A DNA stretch of 46,634 nucleotides from Candidatus Aminicenantota bacterium (GTDB taxonomy: Bacteria > Acidobacteriota > Aminicenantia > UBA2199). This document shows, in pieces, positions 18,413 through 27,023 of the stretch (positions are counted from its first letter, which is position 1; each line of letters starts with the position of its first letter). A program made the translations under genes and the position numbers. The notes beneath the pieces were generated by a model. It saw only the letters and a program-made list of their open reading frames with translations, ran no database searches and was not told where the DNA came from. Location: assembly GCA_027318645.1 (NCBI GenBank), contig DAHVOV010000133.1:1-46634 (forward strand), in the 5' to 3' direction.

Positions 18413-19699
18413 TCAGTCCAGGTCCGCCTCGAACCCGATGCGCTGCCCGGCGACGAGCCGGTCGCACTCGATCGTCAGGACCGGGGCGTCGCCGCCGGCG
18501 GCGATGGTGAAGCCCTTGTTCTCCCCGGGGCGCAAGCCCTTCAGCGACTCGGCGGCGCGCACGCCGTTGACCGCGACCCAGGCATCGTAATAGATCGGCG
18601 CGATCCCCTGGTTCTCGACCGTGACCTGCGCGCTCGTGGTTGCGGCCCGGAAGGCGGTCACGCGGAAGCGGTAGCCGACGGCCATGCCGGCCTGGCGGAT
18701 GCGCTCCGCCGTCTGGAAGGACGGCTGGTCGTCGCCGATCATGTAGCTGACGTTGTACTGCGCCGCCATCTCCTCGAAGGAGATGCCGTACGGCCCCGAG
18801 GGGTCCAGGGCATGGCGCTGGTCGTACGCGGAGTAGTAGCTGAACTCGCCGCCGACCGGCGAGCGCAGCCGCTTCTCCTGGCCGAAGAAGGCGAAGCAGT
18901 CGTGGTTGTAGCCGCCGTGGTCGCGGCAGAGGAAGGAGTCGTCGAAGAGGCCGAAGGGGATCTGCTTGAGCTCCGGCGACGAGGCGAACGGCGCGCGGCT
19001 CGCGTCGGCGGCGTCGATCGAGACGCTCCAGTGCAGCGTCGGGAAGCCGGACTCCATCACGCGGAGGAGCTCCGCCTGGAACTCCTTGGACGGGAAGTTC
19101 ACCCCCAGCTCCTCGCCGGGGTCGTAGACGTGGTACTCGGCCCATAGGCCGAAGCCGACCTGCAGGAAGGCCAGCCGCGGGTCCCGGTCATAGCGCGCGG
19201 CGAAGCGGCGAAAAAACTCCTTGACGAAGTCCTGCAGCGCGGGATGCGACCAGTCGGGGAAGAAGGTCCACAGGCCCTCCGAGCGCGCCCGGCTCTCGCG
19301 GTAGTCCGGGAGACGCTTGAGGAAGGCCGGCAGGGCCGTGGCCCGGCCCGGGTAGGTGTCGAAGAAGCGCAGGATCGCCTGGTGGCGGTGGGAGGCGGCG
19401 CTGGCGAGCAGGCGCTCGACCCGGGCCCAGCTCCAGGTCTGCGGGTCGGCCTCGGCGGCCACCTCGTCGTAGCCGACGTAGGAATATTCGAGCTGGATAT
19501 AGTCGCGGGAGCTGAGCCGGTTGTCGTTCCAGAGGACGATGCCGGCCATGGGCTGGACGTCCCTGATCGAGGAATGCAGGGGCACGTCGCGATAGTCCGG
19601 CGGGGGAGCGGGGCCGTCGGGATCGCGGACGGAGCATGCCGCCGGCAGGAGCAGGGCGGCCAGCAGCAGCGCCAGGAGGCCGGCTTTCTCGTCCTTCAT
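18413..19699 (-). CDS. DUF4832-like lipoprotein
   Basis: Lipobox LLPAAC; AGIVLWNDN, LQVGFGLWAEYH, YNHDCFAFFGQEK, GGEFSYYSAYD motifs typical of DUF4832 proteins. Confidence 0.7.
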   Translation of the reverse strand: MKDEKAGLLALLLAALLLPAACSVRDPDGPAPPPDYRDVPLHSSIRDVQPMAGIVLWNDNRLSSRDYIQLEYSYVGYDEVAAEADPQTWSWARVERLLASAASHRHQAILRFFDTYPGRATALPAFLKRLPDYRESRARSEGLWTFFPDWSHPALQDFVKEFFRRFAARYDRDPRLAFLQVGFGLWAEYHVYDPGEELGVNFPSKEFQAELLRVMESGFPTLHWSVSIDAADASRAPFASSPELKQIPFGLFDDSFLCRDHGGYNHDCFAFFGQEKRLRSPVGGEFSYYSAYDQRHALDPSGPYGISFEEMAAQYNVSYMIGDDQPSFQTAERIRQAGMAVGYRFRVTAFRAATTSAQVTVENQGIAPIYYDAWVAVNGVRAAESLKGLRPGENKGFTIAAGGDAPVLTIECDRLVAGQRIGFEADLD

Positions 19700-19705
19700 C
19701 CGTCC

Positions 19706-19711
19706 ATGATA
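19706..19711 (-). promoter_or_regulatory. extended -10 (TGC-TATCAT) ending 6 nt before the ATG at 19699
   Basis: Minus strand reads TGCTATCATGGACGGATG; no strong -35. Confidence 0.4.
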
Positions 19712-19801
19712 GCACAGGGCGCGGGAAAGGAGCGAGGGGGGCGCCGCGCCGCCGGGAACGGCCTCGCGCCGGGCAGCCGGCATGGACGCTTCATTCGCCC
19801 C

Positions 19802-19830
19802 TTGACGGGGGGCGTTGCCTGGATTATAAT
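19802..19830 (+). promoter_or_regulatory. sigma70 promoter TTGACG-N17-TATAAT for the tetR-efflux operon
   Basis: TTGACG 19802-19807, TATAAT 19825-19830, 17-bp spacer. Confidence 0.85.
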
Positions 19831-19858
19831 TTCGACCTAAAAACTAAAATGGTCGAAA
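19830..19858. promoter_or_regulatory. Inverted repeat, likely TetR autoregulatory operator
   Basis: TTTCGACC-N13-GGTCGAAA (8-bp perfect arms, 19830-19837 / 19851-19858), starting at the last base of the -10. Confidence 0.7.
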
Positions 19859-19866
19859 GGACAATA

Positions 19867-20442
19867 ATGATGAAAAAGAAAGACCTGAGCCGGGAAGCGA
19901 TCCTGCGGGCCGCCGAGGCGCTCATCCAGAAATGGGGGATCCACAAGACCACGCTGGAGGATGTCGCCCGCGAGGCCGGGAAGGGCAAAAGCGCGATCTA
20001 TTACCATTTCCCCAACAAGGAGGCCCTGATCGAGGCCGTGGCCGTCGTGCAGGCCGAGCGGATCGTCGCCGCCGTGCGCCAGGAAGTGAAGCGGCAAGAG
20101 ACGGCCAAGGCCAAGCTCCTGGCCTACGTGACCACCGCCTTCCGCGAGACGCGGCGGGCCGCCGCCCTCTTCGAGATCGCCAAGGGCGAGCTGCGGGCCG
20201 ACCGGGCGCTGATCCAAAAAGTGATGGAAAGGTACCGGGCCCTGCAGGAGAAGGAGGTCGAGGAGATCCTGCGCTTCGGGAACCGGCGGAAGGAGTTCCG
20301 CAGCATCGGCGGCCGCGACGTCCATGCCGTCGCCCGGGCCGTGGTGACCGTCATGAGGAGCCTGATCCTGGACCTGTTCCTGGAGAGCGATGACCGGAAG
20401 AGCTTCGACCTGATCATCGAGATCCTCTCCGGCGGGCTATGA
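19867..20442 (+). CDS. TetR/AcrR family transcriptional regulator
   Basis: N-term HTH AAEALIQKWGIHKTTLEDVAREAGKGKSAIYYHFPNKEALIEAV. Confidence 0.92.
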   Translation: MMKKKDLSREAILRAAEALIQKWGIHKTTLEDVAREAGKGKSAIYYHFPNKEALIEAVAVVQAERIVAAVRQEVKRQETAKAKLLAYVTTAFRETRRAAALFEIAKGELRADRALIQKVMERYRALQEKEVEEILRFGNRRKEFRSIGGRDVHAVARAVVTVMRSLILDLFLESDDRKSFDLIIEILSGGL

Positions 20443-20496
20443 GCCGCGCATGAGCGCGGACCGCGAAACGGCATGTCGTTCGCGAAGGAGGATGGG

Positions 20497-21543
20497 ATGA
20501 GAACGAGAGCGAGAAAAATAGGCGGCGCCGTCCTGGTGATCGCCGTCCTGCTGGCTGGCTGCCGGGCGCGGCGCGGGGCGGAGGCCCCGACCCGGCCGGC
20601 GCGGGTCGTGGTCAGCCGGGTCGCCCCGGCCGAGGCGGGCCGGGAATTCGCCTACAGCGGCACCATGGCCGAATCGGAGACCCTGCCCCAGGGCTTCGCC
20701 GTGGCCGGGACCGTCACCCGCGTCCACGTCAACGAGGGCGACGTCGTCGCCCGGGGCGCGCTCCTGGCCGAGCTGGACGACGCGAACTTCCGCCAGGCCG
20801 CCGAGATGACCGCGGCGGCCGAGAAGCAGGCCGAGGACGCCTTCCAGCGCCTCTCGCGAATGTACCGGAACGGCAACCTCCCCGAGATCAAGTACGTCGA
20901 GGTCGAGACCGGCCTGCAGAAGGCCCGCGCCGCCGCCGCTATCGCCCGGAGGAACGTCGCCGACTGCCGCCTGCGCGCCAGCGCTTCCGGCTACGTCGGC
21001 AGGCGGGCCGTCGACCCGGGCATGACGGCCGTTCCCGGGCTGGCCGCGATCACCGTCGTCCGCATCGACAAGGTCTTCGCCCGCGTCCCCGTGCCGGAGA
21101 ACGACCTCCCCCTGCTTCATGAGGGCGGCCCGGCCGCGATCCGCATCGGCGCCCTGGGCGGGCGGGAGTTCGCGGGCCGCATCGAGGACATCGGCGTCGT
21201 CGCCGACCCGCTGGCCCACTCCTACAAGGTGCGCATCGCCGTCGCCAATCCCGACCGGGCCATCAAGCCCGGCATGGTCTGCACGGCGGTCGTCAAGGGG
21301 CTGGAGAGGAGCAGCGGGCTGGTCATCCCCAACCGGGCCGTCCTGGTCGACGAGACCGGCCGCCACTACGTCTATTGCCTCGACGCGGCCGGCGCCAGGG
21401 CCTTCGTGCGCACCGTCCGGCTCGGCGAGCTGCTGCAGAACGGCATCCGCATCACGGAGGGGCTGACCGCGGGGGACGCGGTCGTCGTCTACGGCCAGCA
21501 CAAGCTCGTCGACGGTGCGGCCGTCCAGGCCGTCGAACGGTAG
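20497..21543 (+). CDS. RND efflux periplasmic adaptor (membrane fusion protein), lipoprotein
   Basis: VLLAGC lipobox; GTVTRVHVNEGDVVARGALLAELDD lipoyl motif; VIPNRAVLVDE. Confidence 0.9.
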   Translation: MRTRARKIGGAVLVIAVLLAGCRARRGAEAPTRPARVVVSRVAPAEAGREFAYSGTMAESETLPQGFAVAGTVTRVHVNEGDVVARGALLAELDDANFRQAAEMTAAAEKQAEDAFQRLSRMYRNGNLPEIKYVEVETGLQKARAAAAIARRNVADCRLRASASGYVGRRAVDPGMTAVPGLAAITVVRIDKVFARVPVPENDLPLLHEGGPAAIRIGALGGREFAGRIEDIGVVADPLAHSYKVRIAVANPDRAIKPGMVCTAVVKGLERSSGLVIPNRAVLVDETGRHYVYCLDAAGARAFVRTVRLGELLQNGIRITEGLTAGDAVVVYGQHKLVDGAAVQAVER

Positions 21544-21564
21544 AGCCGGCAAGGGAGCTCCCCC

Positions 21565-24500
21565 ATGACGGAAAAGAAGCGCCAGCTGATCGACGTCCTG
21601 CTGCGCTACCAGCAGCCGGTCGCCGTGCTCGTCGTGATCCTGATCGTCGCCGGGGTCGTCGCCCTGGTCAAGATGCCCCGGGACGAGTTCCCCGAGATCA
21701 AGGTCCGCCAGGGGATCATCGTGGGCGTCTATCCCGGCGCCTCCGCGGAGCAGGTCGAGGCCGAGGTCACCGACAAGGTGGAAAAGTACCTTTTTCAGTA
21801 CAAGTCGGTCCGGCGCTCCCGGACGCACTCGCTGTCCCGCGAGAACGTGATGATCGTCTATGTCGAGGTCGCGGAGGACGAGAAGGACCCCGACGGCTTC
21901 TGGCTGAAGCTCCGCCACGGCCTGAACGAGCTCAAGCCCCAGCTTCCCGCGGGCCTGATATCGCTCACCGCCGACAACGACTTCGGCAACACCTCGGCGC
22001 TGCTGCTGTCGGTGCGCTCCGACGGCAAGACCTACCGGCAGCTGGAGGACTGCATCCGGCGGCTGGAGAGCGACGTCCGCCGCGTCCCCTCGGTTTCCCG
22101 CGTCAAGCGCTACGGCGCCCAGAGGGAGGAGATCGGCGTCTATCTCGACAACGCCCGGCTGGCCCGCTACGGCATCCGGCCCCTGACCCTGGCCGCCGCC
22201 ATCATCCCCCAGAGCGGGGCCGGCTACGCCGGCGAACTGGACGACGGCCGGCTCGTCCGCCCCCTGCACGTTCCCGCCAGCTACCGGACGGAGAACGACC
22301 TGGCCGAGCAGATCGTCTACGCCGATCCCCTCGGCACGGTCGTGCGCCTGAAGGACGTGGCGCGCGTCGTCCGCGAGTACGAGGAGCCGCAGTCGGCCGT
22401 CCGGGTCAACGGCAAGAAGTGCCTGGTCGTCTCGCTGGAGATGCAGGGCGGGAACAACATCGTGGACTTCGGCCGGGACGTCGGCCGGGTGATCGCCGGC
22501 TTCCGCAGGACCCTCCCCGCCGACGTCAAGGTCGATATCATCTCCAACATCCCCGAGGCGGTGGCCCGCTCCATCGGCAGCTTCCTGAGGGAATTCGCCA
22601 TCGCCATCCTGTCGGTCATCGCCGTGACCCTGATCCTGCTTCCCGGCCGCGTGGCCCTGGCCGCGGCCGCGACCATCCCGATCACCATCCTGTCCACCCT
22701 GGGCATCCTGTGGGCCTTCGGCATCGACCTGCAGACGGTCTCCCTGGCGTCGCTCATCCTGGTCCTGGGGCTGGTCGTCGACGATCCCATCGTCATCATC
22801 GACAACTACGTCGAGAAGCTCGACCTGGGCCTCGACCGCCGCGCGGCGGCGTCGCTCAGCGTCAGGGAGCTCTTCCCCTCGGTCTTCGCGGCCACCGTCA
22901 TCATCATCTGCTGCTTCGTGCCCATGCGCTTCTTCCTGTCCGGCATGGCCGGCGACTTCATCCGCTCCATGCCGCCGACGGTCATCACCTCCCTGACCGC
23001 CTCGCTGCTGGCCGCCTCGCTGCTGACCCCGCTCATGTGCTTCCGCTTCATCCGCCAGGGCGTGCGCGTCAACCGGACCGGCCGCAAGGCCGCCTTCCTG
23101 TCCGGGCTGCAGCGGCATTACGACCGCATCGTGGAGAGGGTCTTCAAGAGGAAGGCGCTGGTCATCGCCGCCAGCGCCGTCTCCTTCGCCGCCGGCCTGG
23201 CCATCATCTTCATGGTCCCCACCCAGCCCTTCCCCAAGATCGAGCGCAACCAGTTCGCGGTCGAGGTCACGCTGCCCGCGGGGAGCTCGCTGCAGGAGAC
23301 CGACGCCGTGATGCGGGACCTCGAGGGACAGCTGATGAAGGACGCCCGGGTCAAGGTGGTGACCGCCTTCGTCGGCACCAGCTCGCCGCGCTTTCATTCC
23401 ATCTATGCCCCGCGCTTTCCCTCGCGGGACCTCGGCCAGCTGGTCGTCCTGACCCGTTCCAACCAGGACACCCTGGACATCCTCGACGAATACAGCCGGA
23501 ATTTCGCCGGCCGCTACCCGTCGGCCGAGGTCAAGTGGAAGCAGCTGGAGCTGGTCAACTTCGTCGAGCCGATCGAGGTGCGCATCAGCGGCGACGACAT
23601 CCGCGACCTGAAGGCGACCGCCGGCAAGGTGGCGGCCATCCTCCGGGCGGCCCGGGGCGTGGACCTGGTGCGCAGCGACTTCCGGCAGCCGCTCCAGGGC
23701 GTGGACGTGAAGGTCCGCAAGGACGAGGCCAACCGGCTGGGCTTTCCCCGGGCCATGTTCGGCTATTCGCTCATGACCGGCACCAAGGGGCTGCCCGCGG
23801 CCACGGTCTGGGAGGGCGATTACCCGCTGCCGGTGCGGCTGAAGTTCGAGGGCATGGCGCATGCCGGCCCGGCCGACCTGGAGAACCTCTACCTCACCTC
23901 GCCCCTCCTGGGAGCCTCGGTGCCGCTCCGCCAGCTGGCCGAGCTCCGCCCCTCATGGAGCGAGGGCGACATCGTCCGCCGCAACGGGGTGCGGACGCTG
24001 AGCGTGCTGGCCGAGGTGGAGCGGGGCGTGTACGCGTCCGCCGTCACCCGCAAGGTGAAGCCGCTGATCGACGGCCTGGACCTCCCCGACGGCGTCCGCA
24101 TCGAATACGGCGGCGAGCTGGAGATGAGCCGGGACTACTTCACGCCCTTCTATTACGCCATGATCGTCACCATCATCCTGATCTTCCTCATCCTGATGTT
24201 CGAGTTCCGCAGCCTGAAGAAGTCGCTCCTGATCATGATCATCATGCCCCTGACCCTCTTCGGCGCCGCCTTCGGCATCCTGGTGACGGGCTACCCGTTC
24301 AGCGTCACCGCCTTCATCGGGCTGATCGCCCTGTTCGGCATCGTCGTCCGCAACGGCATCATCTACGTCCAGTACGCCGATGAGCTCCGCCGCGAGCAGG
24401 GGTGCGGGGCGGAGGAGGCGGCCATCGCCGCCGGCAAGCGCCGCATGCGGCCGATCTTCCTGACCGCCATGGCCGCCGCCGTCGGCGTCGTGCCCATGAT

Positions 24501-24654
24501 CCTGAGCGGCTCCTCCCTGTGGGGGCCGCTGGGCTCGGTCATCTGCTTCGGCCTGCTCTTCGCCCTCGTCCTCTCCCTGCTCATCCTGCCGATCCTGTAC
24601 TATCTTCTGCATCGGAACGAGCCCGTGGCCCATGGGAAGGGGGAACCCGCATGA
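21565..24654 (+). CDS. RND efflux permease (AcrB/HAE family)
   Basis: 1029 aa; VKMPRDEFPEIKVRQGIIVGVYPGASAEQVEAEVT, LILVLGLVVDDPIVIIDNYVE, GLIALFGIVVRNGIIYVQYADE. Confidence 0.93.
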   Translation: MTEKKRQLIDVLLRYQQPVAVLVVILIVAGVVALVKMPRDEFPEIKVRQGIIVGVYPGASAEQVEAEVTDKVEKYLFQYKSVRRSRTHSLSRENVMIVYVEVAEDEKDPDGFWLKLRHGLNELKPQLPAGLISLTADNDFGNTSALLLSVRSDGKTYRQLEDCIRRLESDVRRVPSVSRVKRYGAQREEIGVYLDNARLARYGIRPLTLAAAIIPQSGAGYAGELDDGRLVRPLHVPASYRTENDLAEQIVYADPLGTVVRLKDVARVVREYEEPQSAVRVNGKKCLVVSLEMQGGNNIVDFGRDVGRVIAGFRRTLPADVKVDIISNIPEAVARSIGSFLREFAIAILSVIAVTLILLPGRVALAAAATIPITILSTLGILWAFGIDLQTVSLASLILVLGLVVDDPIVIIDNYVEKLDLGLDRRAAASLSVRELFPSVFAATVIIICCFVPMRFFLSGMAGDFIRSMPPTVITSLTASLLAASLLTPLMCFRFIRQGVRVNRTGRKAAFLSGLQRHYDRIVERVFKRKALVIAASAVSFAAGLAIIFMVPTQPFPKIERNQFAVEVTLPAGSSLQETDAVMRDLEGQLMKDARVKVVTAFVGTSSPRFHSIYAPRFPSRDLGQLVVLTRSNQDTLDILDEYSRNFAGRYPSAEVKWKQLELVNFVEPIEVRISGDDIRDLKATAGKVAAILRAARGVDLVRSDFRQPLQGVDVKVRKDEANRLGFPRAMFGYSLMTGTKGLPAATVWEGDYPLPVRLKFEGMAHAGPADLENLYLTSPLLGASVPLRQLAELRPSWSEGDIVRRNGVRTLSVLAEVERGVYASAVTRKVKPLIDGLDLPDGVRIEYGGELEMSRDYFTPFYYAMIVTIILIFLILMFEFRSLKKSLLIMIIMPLTLFGAAFGILVTGYPFSVTAFIGLIALFGIVVRNGIIYVQYADELRREQGCGAEEAAIAAGKRRMRPIFLTAMAAAVGVVPMILSGSSLWGPLGSVICFGLLFALVLSLLILPILYYLLHRNEPVAHGKGEPA

Positions 24655-25997
24655 ACAAGACACCGCTCATCTGCGCGGCGGCATGGCTGCTGGCGGCCGG
24701 CGCGCTCCTGCCCGCGGAGAAACTGACGCTCGAGCAGAGCCGGCGCCTGGCCCTGGAGAACAACGCCGGCATCCGCAACAGCCGCCTGGAGGCCGAGGCC
24801 GCCCGCGAGGCGAAACAAGCGGCCTTCACGAAGTTCTTTCCCGCGCTGAGCGCCGGCGGGGCCTCGTTCAAGGCCGACAAGCCGCTTTTCCAGTTCACCA
24901 TCGAGGGCGGCAACCTGCCGGTCTACGACGGCAACCCGGCCCACCTGCCCTTCGCCACCCAGTTCGCCTATTTCCCCTCCTCGTCGATCGGCATGTTCGG
25001 CAAGGGGACCTTCGGGCTGCTCAACGCCGTCCAGCCGGTCTTCGCCGGCGGGCGCATCGTCAACGGCAACAGGCTGGCCGCCCTCGGCGTCGAGGCCGGC
25101 GGCTACAAGGAGCGGCTGGCCCGCAGCGAGGCGCTCCTCTCCACCGAGGAGCAATACTGGCGGGTGGTCGCCCTGGAGCAGAAGCTGCAGACGGCCGCCG
25201 CCTACGAGGATCTCCTCCGGCGCCTGCAGGTCAAGGTCGAGGCGGCCTATGAGGCCGGCCTGGCGACGAAGAACGAGGTCCTGAAGGTCAGGCTGAAGCT
25301 CGCCGAGCTGATGGTCAACCGCTCCAAGCTCCGCAACGGCCGCGAGATCTCGGCCATGGCCCTCTGCCAGCACATCGGCATCCCCTACGACCCGCCGCTC
25401 GAGCTGGAGGCGGCGCCCCCGGCCGACGGCCCCCCCGATTCCTTCAAGGCCGACCACCGGGCCGTGCTGCCGGCGCGGCCGGAATACAAGCTGCTGCAGG
25501 CGGCCGTCCGCGCGGAGGGCCTGCAGAGCCGGCTGAAGCTCGGCGAATTCCTGCCCCAGGCGGGCATCGGCCTGGCCGGCATCTACATGAAGGCCGACGA
25601 CGCCAAGGGGACCACCAACGGCATGGTCTACGGGAGCGTCTCGGTCCCGCTTTCCGGCTGGTGGGAAGCCGCCCATGCCATGGGCGAGCGCAAGGCCCGC
25701 GAGAGGATCGCCCGCAACAACCTCCAGGACAGGTCCGAGGCGCTGCTCATCCAGATGGAGAAGGCCTGGCAGGACCTGAACGACGCGGCGAAGCTGGTCC
25801 AACTGGCGCAGGCGGCCCTGGCCCAGGCCGAGGAGAACCTCAAGGTCAACGAGGACAGCTTCGAGAACGGCCTGAGCGACGTGTCCGATCTCCTGGAAGC
25901 CCAGGCCATGAGGCAGCAGGCCCTTGACCAGGCGACCGACGCGGCCGTCGCGTACCGCCTGAAGGTGGTCGGCTACCTGGCGGTGACGGGACGCTGA
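24651..25997 (+). CDS. TolC-family outer-membrane efflux protein
   Basis: Signal peptide, LTLEQSRRLALENNAGIRNSRLEAEAAREAKQ and a second OEP repeat; ATGA overlap with the RND permease. Confidence 0.9.
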   Translation: MNKTPLICAAAWLLAAGALLPAEKLTLEQSRRLALENNAGIRNSRLEAEAAREAKQAAFTKFFPALSAGGASFKADKPLFQFTIEGGNLPVYDGNPAHLPFATQFAYFPSSSIGMFGKGTFGLLNAVQPVFAGGRIVNGNRLAALGVEAGGYKERLARSEALLSTEEQYWRVVALEQKLQTAAAYEDLLRRLQVKVEAAYEAGLATKNEVLKVRLKLAELMVNRSKLRNGREISAMALCQHIGIPYDPPLELEAAPPADGPPDSFKADHRAVLPARPEYKLLQAAVRAEGLQSRLKLGEFLPQAGIGLAGIYMKADDAKGTTNGMVYGSVSVPLSGWWEAAHAMGERKARERIARNNLQDRSEALLIQMEKAWQDLNDAAKLVQLAQAALAQAEENLKVNEDSFENGLSDVSDLLEAQAMRQQALDQATDAAVAYRLKVVGYLAVTGR

Positions 25998-26017
25998 GCG
26001 ACGACGCGGGCGACCGC

Positions 26018-26046
26018 TTGACTTCAGGAGGGGGAGCGGATAGTCT
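26018..26046 (+). promoter_or_regulatory. promoter TTGACT-N17-TAGTCT, -10 ends 6 nt before the ATG (predicted leaderless)
   Basis: TTGACT 26018-26023, TAGTCT 26041-26046, CCGGCC, ATG 26053; an in-frame TAG within the -10 excludes an upstream start. Confidence 0.6.
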
Positions 26047-26052
26047 CCGGCC

Positions 26053-26565
26053 ATGAAACGTGGTCCCGTCCTGCTGGTCCTGCTGGCGCTGCTGCCGGGG
26101 CTGGTTCTGGCCGGGCCGGGACTGCGCCTGCCGGGACCCGGCGCGGCCGGCGAGCGGAGGATCGACCACCGTGTCCGCGTCTGGTCCGACACCACGCCGC
26201 CGATCAACCTGACCCACCTCTTCGCCGGCGAGATCAACCGCCGCGGCAAGCCGGTCGGCTTCCACTCCCGCCCCGGCGGCGTCGACCCCCATGGCAGCGG
26301 CGTGGCGCGCGTCATCGACCGCCCCGGTCGCTCCGGCGTCTACACCGCCGTGGTCTGGATCGGGCGGCGCGGCCGCACCAAGTTCTCGACCTTTTATCCC
26401 GACCGGCTGACGCGGGCGCAGGTGATCGCCGCCGTCCTGGGCGCCTTCCGCAAGGGGCGGCGCAGCGGCGAGAGCTTCCGCGGCCCGTCGGGGCTCGGAT
26501 TCACCATCGAGGGGTATTTCCAGGGCGGTCGCATCCAGACGGCCTATCCTGTCTATTCCCGCTGA
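26053..26565 (+). CDS. Secreted bacterial EndoU-type nuclease
   Basis: Signal peptide then PINLTHLFAGEINRRGKPVGFHSRPGGVD...GVYTAVVWIGRRGRTKFSTFYPDRLTRAQV: two His and a Lys in EndoU order. Confidence 0.78.
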   Translation: MKRGPVLLVLLALLPGLVLAGPGLRLPGPGAAGERRIDHRVRVWSDTTPPINLTHLFAGEINRRGKPVGFHSRPGGVDPHGSGVARVIDRPGRSGVYTAVVWIGRRGRTKFSTFYPDRLTRAQVIAAVLGAFRKGRRSGESFRGPSGLGFTIEGYFQGGRIQTAYPVYSR

Positions 26566-26576
26566 GAGGAGCAGCC

Positions 26577-26915
26577 ATGGCCTACCGATTCTTCCGCGAC
26601 GATGACGGCGACCTCAGGGCGGCGACCGGCCGCGAGCGGCGCCTGCTCGGCCGCTTCCTCGAGGCCGACATCCAGGGCAGCCGCGCCCTGTGCGACGAGG
26701 CGCTGGCGGCGCTCGCCGGCGTTCTTGCCGGACGCAGGAAGCGCTGGGAGATGACCGGCAACGCCCACACGCTCTCGGCGGGGAAAAGGACCTCGCGCAT
26801 CCATGCCGAAACGGGCCGCGCCGCCGACCTGGTGCTGCCGACCTGCGAGCTGCGCCTGGCGCTGCTGGAGTGGCGGCTGCTGCTCGGCGTCCAGCAGGCA
26901 AGGCGTTCGCGCTAG
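26577..26915 (+). CDS. YacL/UPF0231-like small protein; candidate EndoU immunity protein
   Basis: Pattern resembles E. coli YacL as I remember it (YxFxRDxxG...RWEMTGNAHTL); starts 11 nt after the EndoU stop with GAGGAG Shine-Dalgarno. Confidence 0.5.
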   Translation: MAYRFFRDDDGDLRAATGRERRLLGRFLEADIQGSRALCDEALAALAGVLAGRRKRWEMTGNAHTLSAGKRTSRIHAETGRAADLVLPTCELRLALLEWRLLLGVQQARRSR

Positions 26916-27023
26916 GGAGCCGCGTCGGCGGCACTGCCGCCCGGACCGGCAGCACGCCGCCTTGTCGTGCGAGTGAGATATTCCCCTCGTTCTCGCATAG
27001 AATCACCTGGCAGCAATGTGGAG

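Noticed and set aside
18342-19145. N-terminal extension of the 761-aa sulfatase ORF
   Set aside because: Arg/Gly/Pro-rich out-of-frame reading of the DUF4832 gene; the true start with signal anchor is at 18341.
20437-23862. 1141-aa minus-strand ORF antisense to the RND genes
   Set aside because: Low-complexity Asp/Gly/His/Ala-rich translation typical of antisense frames in GC-rich coding DNA; the plus strand encodes clear MFP and RND proteins.
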